Assembly: GCA_003662535.1 (NCBI GenBank)
Contig: QMYG01000021.1
Location: forward strand, 1-8,184
Direction of reading: 5' to 3'
Length of the DNA stretch: 8,184 nt
Source of the DNA: Candidatus Bathyarchaeota archaeon
Lineage (GTDB): Archaea > Thermoproteota > Bathyarchaeia > EX4484-135 > B24-G1
Positions 1-5,335 of the stretch are shown here, piece by piece. Under the pieces are notes generated by a model that was not told where the DNA came from, made no database searches, and saw nothing but the letters and a program-made list of their open reading frames with translations. The position numbers and the translations under genes were made by a program. How positions within the stretch are numbered: position 1 is the first letter of the stretch; each line of letters begins with the position of its first letter.

Positions 1-1894
1 CTTTTTGAACAACCGTGCCCACAACATTCTGCTTGAACTCAAGCTCCTTCTCGGCCAAGCTCTGCTCGCCCATGACGCGCTTCTCCTCAATGTCCATGCC
101 CTTAAGCTGCGGGCTGACCCCTCCGAACGTCACGGGCACCCCAGTGACCTGCTGGAACTTCGAGAGGGCATTGACGACCGTATCAAAGTCGCTTCCCCTC
201 TCGCGGTTGGCCTTCAAAGCCTCCAGCTCACGCTTGAGCTCTCTAATCTCATCCTGAGCCTGCTTTAGGACCCCCCCGAGGCTGCCCGCTATGTTGTCTC
301 CAACCTCCCTCGCAATCTGCTGAGCGCGCATGTTCTCCATCAGCTCGAGATTGCGCCTCTCGAGCTGGTTAATCTTCTCCTGAAGAAGCCTCTCCTGCTC
401 GGAAGTGCCCGAGCTGCGGCTTTGTATTGCCATCATCGTCAAAGGCATGACCATGTCCCGCGGGACCTTCAGTATGCTTCCGTCCTTCGGGTTCACCCAG
501 TCCACCAGGTCGCTCTTGTCCTCCTGCTTCCTGCCCGAGAGGGCCCTCAGCATGGCGTAGGTCTCGGGGGAGACCTTGACCGTCACGCCCGTGTCGGGGT
601 CCGTCCAGGGGATCTTCTCCCCGCCGTCGGAGCCCCCGGGCTCCTCCAGGCCGAAGAACTTGCGAGCCTCCGGGTTCTGCATGATGGCCATCAGCTTTTC
701 GAACGGCACACGGACCTCCTGGCCTCTGAAGAAGAGCGTCACCGTGTCCTTACCGTTCCCCTCCTCCCTGGGCCCTGCCTCCTCATCCTCCTTACCGAGA
801 AGCCTGCTGAGCATCTTCTTCCGAAGAACCTCCGCAAGCTGCTGGGCCTCAAGCTTGCGCGAGAGCCTCTCAAGCTTCGAGACGAACTCATCCGAGTCCA
901 CATCCGTCTCGGTCAGTATGCGATAGGCCTCAGCTGCAATGCTACGCTCGGTGGGAGGCCCGCTCTTTCCCTCACGCAGGGGCTCTTCCTCGCCGGACCT
1001 CGGCCCGGCCTTCTCAAACACCTTCTTGCGTCTTTCCTTATCCATGCGGTCCCACTCCTTGACCCTTTCCTCTATCTCAGACGGGTCGACCTTGTAGAAG
1101 TAAGAGAGAATCGCGATGCAGTCTCTATTTGACACATTAAAGGACCTCAGGGTCTTCCACAGCTTGAAGGGATCTGAGGCGTCCACTATGCCATCGTAGA
1201 CCAGATTGCTTATCACGTCGGCGTATACGATGCCCGCCTTTGTTAGAATCAGCAACAGTCTGTCAACCTCATCCACCGGGGAGGCCCTTGTAAACTTCAG
1301 AGGGGCCTGGCCCTTAGTGGACTTCCTCACAAGCTGCTCAGAGAGCTCCTTGGTGCGTCCGAGAGCCTCAGCCTCGGGCACGCGAATGTCTCCAAGGTCT
1401 TCCTCAAAGTCCTCAAAGGGCTCTTCAGGCGCTCTCCTCTGCTCCTCCCCCAGCTCGGAGAGGAACATCTCCGCCACTCCCTCCGCGCTCTCAGCTTCAG
1501 CACGCTGATGGGCCTCTATAAGCCTGTCGGAATCCCTCATGTTCCTCTTACGAGTCTCAGGCTTGTACCTCGGAGCTGGGATGTCGCTACCGACGATTTT
1601 CAGTCTCTCCTTGATCCCCTGATAGTTAACGCCCCCGGACGCTCTCTCCTCCTGCTCGGCCTCCTCCTTCTGCTTGAGATACTCCTCAAAAGAGCGCCTT
1701 AGGTCTTCGTCATAAATCTCGATAATGGTCTTCTCATTCAATGGCACCGTCCCACAACAAGAGCGAAGGGGACACGTCGTGACCTCACCCAGGCCCTTCT
1801 TCCCTGTGTAGTTCCACACATGCCCACATACAGGGCACTTCAACCTGACACGGGCCTCCCCAAGCTTCTTCTTCTTTCCAGCCTTGCCAGCCAT
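1..1894 (-). CDS. Large zinc-ribbon/coiled-coil protein, C-terminus cut by left window edge
   Basis: An uninterrupted frame runs from ATG at 1894 to the window edge (631 codons, no stop). The start follows a clear GGAGG ribosome-binding site. Residues 20-47 form a zinc ribbon (CPVC, then CPLRSCC); the CPxCGHxW pattern is common in archaeal and archaeal-virus proteins. Residues 60-190 are charged and helical, with an acidic stretch near 145-170. Residues 205-290 form a second helical region. Three similar beta-hairpin/helix units follow near 383-408, 428-454 and 464-492, the last two sharing W-x-x-P-x-x-G-x-x-x-K-V. Residues 497-562 look like a coiled coil. There is no signal peptide or membrane span. 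I do not recognise the family; a structural or DNA-binding role is only a guess. It is the only gene read leftward from the divergent promoter region. The plus-strand frames over it are shadows. Confidence 0.88.
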   Translation of the reverse strand, partial: MAGKAGKKKKLGEARVRLKCPVCGHVWNYTGKKGLGEVTTCPLRSCCGTVPLNEKTIIEIYDEDLRRSFEEYLKQKEEAEQEERASGGVNYQGIKERLKIVGSDIPAPRYKPETRKRNMRDSDRLIEAHQRAEAESAEGVAEMFLSELGEEQRRAPEEPFEDFEEDLGDIRVPEAEALGRTKELSEQLVRKSTKGQAPLKFTRASPVDEVDRLLLILTKAGIVYADVISNLVYDGIVDASDPFKLWKTLRSFNVSNRDCIAILSYFYKVDPSEIEERVKEWDRMDKERRKKVFEKAGPRSGEEEPLREGKSGPPTERSIAAEAYRILTETDVDSDEFVSKLERLSRKLEAQQLAEVLRKKMLSRLLGKEDEEAGPREEGNGKDTVTLFFRGQEVRVPFEKLMAIMQNPEARKFFGLEEPGGSDGGEKIPWTDPDTGVTVKVSPETYAMLRALSGRKQEDKSDLVDWVNPKDGSILKVPRDMVMPLTMMAIQSRSSGTSEQERLLQEKINQLERRNLELMENMRAQQIAREVGDNIAGSLGGVLKQAQDEIRELKRELEALKANRERGSDFDTVVNALSKFQQVTGVPVTFGGVSPQLKGMDIEEKRVMGEQSLAEKELEFKQNVVGTVVQK

Positions 1895-1928
1895 ACGTTT
1901 CGCCTCCTGTCCATGCAATCCTCAAATC

Positions 1929-2054
1929 TCAAACAGCCTTACATCTCAGACCTCGCGCTTCGCCTCCGCCTCTGCTCGTGCTCATGCTCATGTTCACGCT
2001 GGTGCTCATGCTCACGCTCATGCTCAGCGCCTGCAGTTCCACGCTTAGAGACAT
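1929..2054 (-). CDS. Possible 41-aa Met/Ser-repeat leader peptide
   Basis: A short frame upstream of the large minus gene starts at ATG 2054 and ends at TGA 1929-1931. It encodes a run of alternating Ser with Met, Val or Thr (LSMSVSMSTS and similar), then an Arg/Gly-rich tail. The repeat comes from an imperfect 6-bp DNA repeat. A GGAG lies 11 bases before the ATG. That ATG is only about 20 bases from the centre of the TATA-like element, probably upstream of the transcript start. If so, only the internal ATG at 2021 (30 aa) would be on the mRNA. It could be a leader peptide, or the repeat may act as DNA or RNA and not be translated. Confidence 0.25.
   Translation of the reverse strand: MSLSVELQALSMSVSMSTSVNMSMSTSRGGGEARGLRCKAV
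1974..2028. repeat. Imperfect 6-bp tandem repeat (GCTCAT/GCTCAC type)
   Basis: About nine imperfect copies of a 6-base unit, GCTCAT on the plus strand with variants GCTCGT, GTTCAC, GCTGGT and GCTCAC. The tract lies in the 5' leader of the large minus gene. Read on the minus strand, one frame gives Met-Ser repeats and another gives a His-Glu/Arg-Glu repeat that lacks a usable start codon. It could be a protein-binding array, an RNA element in the leader, or a slippage-derived simple repeat. Confidence 0.75.
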
Positions 2055-2069
2055 ATTACAAACAGCTCC

Positions 2070-2078
2070 TATAAATAA
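2070..2078 (-). promoter_or_regulatory. Archaeal TATA-box-like element for the large leftward gene
   Basis: The minus strand reads TTATTTATA, preceded by GCGAAG, which could serve as a BRE. An archaeal start about 26 bases downstream would fall near 2047, giving a leader of about 150 bases that contains the 6-bp repeat and ends in the GGAGG site before ATG 1894. Inferred from consensus only. Confidence 0.5.
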
Positions 2079-2095
2079 CTTCGCATGGGTAGGCC

Positions 2096-2153
2096 CTCTT
2101 AGAACCCCCTAAGGGAGCAGATGAGCTAAGAAGAAGCTTTTTCTCTCCTTAAG
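2096..2153. promoter_or_regulatory. Recurring CTTAG/CTAAG motifs between divergent promoters
   Basis: CTTAG at 2098-2102 and CTAAG at 2109-2113 form an inverted pair with a 6-base spacer. A further CTAAG occurs at 2126-2130 and CTTAAG at 2148-2153, with another CTTAG at 2044-2048. The spacing between the two divergent TATA elements would suit an operator region, but short motifs recur by chance and no regulator gene is visible nearby. Confidence 0.25.
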
Positions 2154-2175
2154 GTGCAGGTTTCCCAAGGCTGTT

Positions 2176-2192
2176 AAGAAAGAGTTAAATAC
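2176..2192 (+). promoter_or_regulatory. BRE/TATA-like promoter of the UbiA-KH-tRNA cassette
   Basis: A purine-rich AAGAAAGAG is followed directly by TTAAATAC, the usual BRE-TATA arrangement in archaea. A start about 26 bases downstream (near 2214) leaves a short leader holding the GGGAG ribosome site before ATG 2230. No other TATA-like element is obvious before the tRNA, so this promoter probably serves all three plus-strand genes. Confidence 0.55.
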
Positions 2193-2229
2193 ACCTCAGA
2201 ACAACTTAACACCAACAGGCGGGAGCACA

Positions 2230-3129
2230 ATGAAAGGCAGAGACATCCTCAAGGCCGCAAGCGTCGGCATAAGGCTCGCAAGGCCCCTGACGCTCCTGGC
2301 ACCCCTCATCGTGGGCATAATAGGCCCCGTGGCCTTCTCAAGGTGGCTCGGAGGAACTGCCGACGCCTTCCTCATCTGGCAGATCTCCAGCACGCTCGTG
2401 GGCCTGAATGTAGCCTCAAACTATCTGAACCAGGCTATGGAGGTGGAGATAGATCGCCTGAACAAGCCCCACAGGCCCCTGCCGAAGGGCGAAGCAGACC
2501 CCGTGCTCGTGGCAGAGATCTCAGGGCTTCTCTACGGGCTTCTGTTCGCTCGGGCCTACATCGCCTTCGGCAGGCTCTCAGGGACACTCGCACTTGTGAT
2601 TGGGCTTCTGACAATCGCCTACAGCCTCCCCGGGATAAACCTCAAGGCCCGTCTGCCCTACAACATTCTCTCGCAGGCCCTCGCAAGAGGGCTGCTCGCT
2701 CCGCTCTTCATCTGGACAAGCGTTGGCGGAGGCATCACGGACGGGAGAATCTACGCCTTCTCAGCCGTGCCGCTGGTCTTCCTACTCGGGGCCTCCTCAA
2801 TCAAGGACTTCTCCGACGTGCGGGGGGACCTTGCGCACGGCGTGCGCACGCTTCCCGTCGTGCTCGGTCGCAAGAAGGCCGCAGGGGTGGTCATGTTCCT
2901 AATATTTCTGTCTCACATGATATGGATCACCCTGACGGGGCTCGGGCAGCTACCTGAGAAGGCCCTGCCCGTGGCGATAGCGATGATGGCCATCTCAAGC
3001 CTGATGCTACTTGACCTGCCGAAAGTACCGCGCAGGAGCCGCAGACTCAGAATAGAAAACTCATTCTCCTGGCTGATAATGTACCTCTGGCTCATAGTGT
3101 ACTATCTGTCCATCGGACTGACCTATTAG
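2230..3129 (+). CDS. UbiA-family prenyltransferase (possibly digeranylgeranylglyceryl-phosphate-synthase-like)
   Basis: An integral membrane enzyme family that transfers an isoprenyl chain from its diphosphate to an acceptor. At 299 aa it has normal family length, with about eight or nine hydrophobic segments. The first Asp-rich motif lies near residues 67-75 (N-x3-E-x3-D), followed by RLNKPHRPLP. The second is at 193-200 (DFSDVRGD), followed by GVRTLPVVLG. YSLPGINLK (131-139) and ALARGLLAPL (150-159) are also typical. In motif one the usual first Asp is Glu71 and the residue after Asn67 is Gln instead of Asp, a conservative but notable change at the metal site. ATG 2230 follows GGGAG. In archaea the nearest roles are ether-lipid or quinone synthesis; the substrate cannot be told from sequence. 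It is unusual beside virus-like genes. Confidence 0.93.
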   Translation: MKGRDILKAASVGIRLARPLTLLAPLIVGIIGPVAFSRWLGGTADAFLIWQISSTLVGLNVASNYLNQAMEVEIDRLNKPHRPLPKGEADPVLVAEISGLLYGLLFARAYIAFGRLSGTLALVIGLLTIAYSLPGINLKARLPYNILSQALARGLLAPLFIWTSVGGGITDGRIYAFSAVPLVFLLGASSIKDFSDVRGDLAHGVRTLPVVLGRKKAAGVVMFLIFLSHMIWITLTGLGQLPEKALPVAIAMMAISSLMLLDLPKVPRRSRRLRIENSFSWLIMYLWLIVYYLSIGLTY

Positions 3130-3139
3130 GGGTGATACA

Positions 3140-3748
3140 ATGCCCAAGCTGGAAGAATGCACAGAGCACAAATATGGCGACCGAGCGCTGGTGGTGAAGG
3201 CGGAGAGAAGCAATCCCTGCTATCTCCGCCCACCTGCCGTCCCAGGCTACGTCCTGGCGCAGCAGCACACAACCGGGGGCCGCGGATGGCGCTACTATCT
3301 CTACCTTGAGGAGAACGCCTGGGAGCCCGAGGAGTTCTTCGAAAAGGTTGTGAAGACGGGAGAGGCCTACCCCTGGCTCAGACCTGACACATTCTACGAC
3401 CAGGCGGTAGCATGGGAGCTTCGAGGGAGAACCGTGACGATCTACACGCCGGAGCCGGGCTCCTGGATAGGCCAGGGCGGACGCTGGCTGCACGCCCTGC
3501 GCAGGGCGATGGGAGGCTACAGCTTCAACGTGCAGAAGGGCTACATCGTGTATAAGCACAAGCTCGACGAAATGAATAAAAACATTGAGGACTATACCGA
3601 CGTGTACGGTGAGTTCAACTATGACGACTGGGTCGGCGGCGTCATCTTTGGAGGCGTGGTCGGCAAGGCCTACGTGGTGCCCTCGGAGATGATCAAGCTG
3701 GAAATCGAAAAGGACTATGAGGTCTACAAGGCTACGAAAGGGCGCTGA
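3140..3748 (+). CDS. Hypothetical protein with a KH-like RNA-binding motif
   Basis: A 202-aa soluble protein starting 10 bases after the UbiA stop, with a strong GGGGTGAT ribosome site before ATG 3140. Residues about 95-131 resemble a KH domain: a strand (RTVTIYTPEPGS), then WIGQGGRWLHALRRAMG, which carries the I-G-x-G-G form of the GxxG loop (Gly111-Gln-Gly-Gly114) between two helices, then a strand (YSFNVQKG). KH domains bind single-stranded RNA or DNA through this loop. The rest (1-90 and 140-202) is rich in Tyr, Trp and acidic residues and I cannot assign it. The initiator tRNA gene begins six bases after the stop, so RNA partners or tRNA-related work are a fair hypothesis but unproven. 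The minus-strand frame covering it is a shadow. Confidence 0.85.
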   Translation: MPKLEECTEHKYGDRALVVKAERSNPCYLRPPAVPGYVLAQQHTTGGRGWRYYLYLEENAWEPEEFFEKVVKTGEAYPWLRPDTFYDQAVAWELRGRTVTIYTPEPGSWIGQGGRWLHALRRAMGGYSFNVQKGYIVYKHKLDEMNKNIEDYTDVYGEFNYDDWVGGVIFGGVVGKAYVVPSEMIKLEIEKDYEVYKATKGR

Positions 3749-3754
3749 GCGAAC

Positions 3755-3829
3755 AGCGGGGTAGGGTAGCCAGGACAACCCGCAGGGCCCATGTCCCTGA
3801 GATCGGAGATTCGAATTCTCCCCCCGCTA
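3755..3829 (+). tRNA. Initiator-type tRNA-Met (anticodon CAU)
   Basis: A full cloverleaf can be drawn with no mismatch. Acceptor stem AGCGGGG (3755-3761) pairs with CCCCGCT (3822-3828), discriminator A3829. D stem GGGT/ACCC (3764-3767, 3778-3781). Anticodon stem CAGGG/CCCTG (3783-3787, 3795-3799). Five-base variable loop. T stem GGAGA/TCTCC with loop TTCGAAT. The anticodon CAT is 3790-3792. Initiator identity rests on the A1-T72 pair, the three G-C pairs at the base of the anticodon stem and the GGGTAGCCAGG D-arm, all as in archaeal initiators. CCA is not encoded (CCT follows). The anticodon loop CCCATGT is odd: archaeal initiators usually have CTCATAA, so U33, A37 and A38 are all replaced. 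A run of four T follows at 3834-3837. There is no TATA element just upstream, so it is likely processed from the cassette transcript. Confidence 0.93.
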
Positions 3830-3869
3830 CCTATTTTGCACATTCAGTCTCCCTGCTTTAGAAAATGGC

Positions 3870-3909
3870 AAAAAGCGCGGAGGGAGGGTCTCGCCGGCCC
3901 CCCCTCCCT
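3870..3909 (-). terminator. GC-rich hairpin plus T-run, minus strand
   Basis: On the minus strand, AGGGAGGG (3909-3902) pairs perfectly with CCCTCCCT (3888-3881) around a 13-base loop that contains a GCCGGC palindrome. A TTTTT run follows at 3874-3870. This fits termination of leftward transcripts, either the long operon ending with the uracil-DNA glycosylase or a short RNA started at the nearby TATA box. No T-run follows the stem on the plus strand. Confidence 0.55.
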
Positions 3910-3937
3910 GGTCTGGCAACTCTGAACCCGCCAGCAA
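3872..3937 (-). ncRNA. Candidate small two-hairpin RNA
   Basis: About 26 bases downstream of the minus-strand TTTATATA, a transcript starting near 3937 would contain hairpin 1 (CTGGC/GCCAG, 3934-3930 with 3917-3913), then the strong AGGGAGGG/CCCTCCCT hairpin, then a T-run. Promoter-like element, two hairpins and T-run in one 100-base stretch suggest an independent small RNA. The frames on this stretch are short and lack ribosome sites. It could instead be just the trailer of the leftward operon. Confidence 0.3.
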
Positions 3938-3958
3938 CGCATACATTAGCTGGAATGG

Positions 3959-3966
3959 TATATAAA
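3959..3966 (-). promoter_or_regulatory. Consensus archaeal TATA box (TTTATATA on minus strand)
   Basis: The minus strand reads TTTATATA, the best TATA match in the window, inside a near-palindrome (GGTTTATATACC). It lies about 100 bases beyond the glycosylase stop, so it is not a promoter for any visible gene; a small RNA to its left is the only candidate. On the plus strand TATATAAA, preceded by GGAATGG, could instead fire rightward and give an antisense RNA into the glycosylase gene. The upstream region is not strongly BRE-like in either direction. Confidence 0.4.
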
Positions 3967-4065
3967 CCTAACTCAAGGTCACATGCACGCCACAGCGGAC
4001 AAACCCCCACCCCCCAGGGGAGAACGGCTGCAGGCAACGCCAGCTCTGCAGACACAATATCTCCC

Positions 4066-4722
4066 TCAACCGTCGGGCCTGAGGATCTCCAGAAGGTGCT
4101 CAAGGGCGCCTGTGAACTTGGGCAGGAACTTGTCGGGCTTGCGCAGCACGGCGGAGGGGTGCGGGGCCAGGACGGTCGGCACGACGCTCTCAGGGCTGCT
4201 GGCGTACCAGACACGCTCCACATAGGGCACCCACTCGCCGAGGCCTGAGATGACATACTTAGCAGGGTCGCCGAGCTCCTGCTGCCAGCCCGTTGCGACG
4301 GCTGCGAAGCGTCCGAGGGCGAGGACTGCGCGGGGGTTGGCATCACGGATGGTTCTCTGCACGGCCTTGCGGAGGGCCTGGGCCTCCTTCCAGGCGGTCT
4401 GCTCGTCCTGGGGCCTGCCTGCAGGAAAGACATTCATAACGAACATGGAGAGGTTCGTGCCGAGGGCCTCCTGGAGCTTGTCCACGGCGGTCTTGAGCAG
4501 TACGCCCGAGGGTCCCACGAAGGGGTGGCCTCTTTCGAGCTCCACTCTCCCCGGGGACTCGCCGACGATTACGAGATCCACATCGCTCGGCCTGTCCTGG
4601 GGTCCCCACGCTGCGGGGACGGAGCCGGGCATTGCGAAGCCCCTGTGCCTCCAGGGTGGCAGGCCCTCTATTGAGCTCAGCGGGCCTGGGAGGTCCTTCC
4701 TGTCTATGTGGATTCTGGCCAT
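4066..4722 (-). CDS. Uracil-DNA glycosylase superfamily protein, family-4-like, lacking the Fe-S cysteines
   Basis: A predicted DNA-repair enzyme removing uracil from DNA. Counted from the upstream GTG at 4737, the motif-1 region is VIVGESPGRVE then GHPFVGPSG (residues 56-78), matching the GE-x-PG...G-x-PFVG-x-SG signature of family 4 and phage-type glycosylases. NVFPAGRPQDE (102-112) matches the next conserved block, and LAPHPSAVLR (190-199) the HPS motif. At about 220 aa the length is normal. Family 4 and 5 enzymes carry four cysteines holding a 4Fe-4S cluster; this protein has no cysteine at all. I prefer ATG 4722, seven bases after GAGG, over GTG 4737, which touches the previous stop without a ribosome site. 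It is the last gene of the leftward operon. The substrate could differ from uracil. Confidence 0.87.
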   Translation of the reverse strand: MARIHIDRKDLPGPLSSIEGLPPWRHRGFAMPGSVPAAWGPQDRPSDVDLVIVGESPGRVELERGHPFVGPSGVLLKTAVDKLQEALGTNLSMFVMNVFPAGRPQDEQTAWKEAQALRKAVQRTIRDANPRAVLALGRFAAVATGWQQELGDPAKYVISGLGEWVPYVERVWYASSPESVVPTVLAPHPSAVLRKPDKFLPKFTGALEHLLEILRPDG

Positions 4723-4737
4723 CGTCCCGCCTCGCAC

Positions 4738-4845
4738 TCAGCATGGGGCGCTCCAGGTGTGGCCGCAGTCCTTGCACTCGAGGTATCCGCCCGGGCGCTT
4801 CACGACGTTCCTGCTGGCGCACACGGGGCACAATTCACACGGCAT
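4738..4845 (-). CDS. 35-aa zinc-ribbon protein
   Basis: A tiny gene starting at ATG 4845 after the strong site AAAAGGTGATGCGAC and ending in TGA at 4738-4740. It encodes ELCPVCASRNVVKR near the start and LECKDCGHTW near the end, two CxxC knuckles 15 residues apart, a minimal rubredoxin-like zinc ribbon. The next gene's possible GTG start touches its stop, so the two are likely co-translated. It may bind nucleic acid or a protein partner. Whether it assists the cysteine-free glycosylase encoded directly downstream is speculation. Confidence 0.8.
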   Translation of the reverse strand: MPCELCPVCASRNVVKRPGGYLECKDCGHTWSAPC

Positions 4846-4858
4846 GTCGCATCACCTT

Positions 4859-5179
4859 TTATCCCTCAAGCAGTTCATTCAATAACATTTTGTCAACGTA
4901 GATACGTATCGGCACGCGCTCCGGCATTTGCTTCAGTTCATATCGTCCATAGGCTGAGTGAAGACCTTTCAGCTCGTCTTTGAGGTATTTCATCATGCAC
5001 CTAAAAGAGCAGAAGTCCAGTTCTTCTCCGAACTCGTCGCCGTACTCGTCCCAGGTGTAGTCAACCTTTATGCCGCAGTAGCATCCGTACTCATCCTTTT
5101 TCAGCTCTCTTCCACACTCGTCGCACACTGTGGCATACACGTCCTTTATTACGGTTTCCTCTCCAATTTTCTTTCTCAT
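4859..5179 (-). CDS. Small acidic zinc-finger protein, unknown function
   Basis: A 106-aa protein starting at ATG 5179 after GGGGGTGACGAA. Six cysteines lie in CDEC (19-22), CYC (33-35) and FCSFRC (56-61), a pattern consistent with one or two zinc knuckles of treble-clef or MYM/FCS type, where the FCS-x-x-C half is characteristic. Between them is an acidic tyrosine-rich stretch (DYTWDEYGDEFGEELD). The C-terminal 40 residues end in a predicted strand and helix (IRIYVDKMLLNELLEG). It sits between the 45-aa membrane peptide and the 35-aa zinc ribbon in the operon. I do not recognise the family. Confidence 0.85.
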   Translation of the reverse strand: MRKKIGEETVIKDVYATVCDECGRELKKDEYGCYCGIKVDYTWDEYGDEFGEELDFCSFRCMMKYLKDELKGLHSAYGRYELKQMPERVPIRIYVDKMLLNELLEG

Positions 5180-5194
5180 TTCGTCACCCCCATC

Positions 5195-5332
5195 TCACGA
5201 CAGTATCGCTGCGATGATACACACAAGCAGGTATATGAGCACGGTGAGCCATGCACCGATTGCGAACCACAGATACCCATCCAGGTCTTCGCTCTTCAAT
5301 TCATTACCTCCTTCCTCATCAGATTCGCTCAC
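5195..5332 (-). CDS. Small single-span membrane protein (45 aa)
   Basis: A frame between two larger genes encodes an acidic N-terminus (SESDEEGGNELKSEDLDG) and one hydrophobic helix at about residues 20-44 (containing WLTVLIYLLVCIIAAIL), ending in TGA at 5195-5197. Two starts are possible. GTG 5332 follows the preceding stop by only three bases and would be coupled. TTG 5299 has a strong GGAGGT six bases upstream and gives 34 aa. The acidic tail before the helix suggests N-out or a tail-anchored form. In viruses such peptides can be holin-like or envelope components, but nothing here decides. Confidence 0.6.
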   Translation of the reverse strand: MSESDEEGGNELKSEDLDGYLWFAIGAWLTVLIYLLVCIIAAILS

Positions 5333-5335
5333 GTT

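Noticed and set aside
422..1132. Plus-strand frame of 236 aa
   Set aside because: Lies wholly opposite the large minus-strand gene, has Leu/Arg/His-rich composition, no ribosome site and no recognisable motif.
1974..2028. CRISPR-like array
   Set aside because: The 6-base units are contiguous with no spacers; this is a simple repeat.
1974..2028. His-Glu repeat protein on the minus strand
   Set aside because: The frame is open from a TAA at about 2055 but has no ATG, GTG or TTG before the repeat, only an ATG directly before its stop.
2343..2957. Plus-strand frame of 204 aa inside the UbiA gene
   Set aside because: Alternative frame of a clearly recognised gene, with Arg-rich composition typical of a shadow.
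3092..3778. Minus-strand frame of 228 aa
   Set aside because: Covers the KH-like gene and part of the tRNA on the opposite strand; a shadow of the real gene, which has a strong ribosome site and motif.
3810..3831. tRNA 3' end as an attachment site (attL/attR)
   Set aside because: No second copy of the tRNA 3' end and no integrase gene are visible in the window, so the idea cannot be supported here.
3882..3935. G-quadruplex on the minus strand
   Set aside because: Three G-runs are close together but the fourth is about 18 bases away, and the same bases form a perfect hairpin with CCCTCCCT.
3865..4248. Plus-strand frame of 127 aa after the tRNA
   Set aside because: No ribosome site, low-complexity Pro/Gly start over the hairpin, and its second half is antisense to conserved glycosylase motifs.
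3858..4433. Minus-strand frame of 191 aa overlapping the glycosylase 3' end
   Set aside because: Different frame from the recognised enzyme, Ser/Pro/Arg-rich, and it runs through the terminator-like hairpin.
4250..4885. Plus-strand frame of 211 aa
   Set aside because: Antisense to the glycosylase and zinc-ribbon genes, both supported by motifs and ribosome sites.
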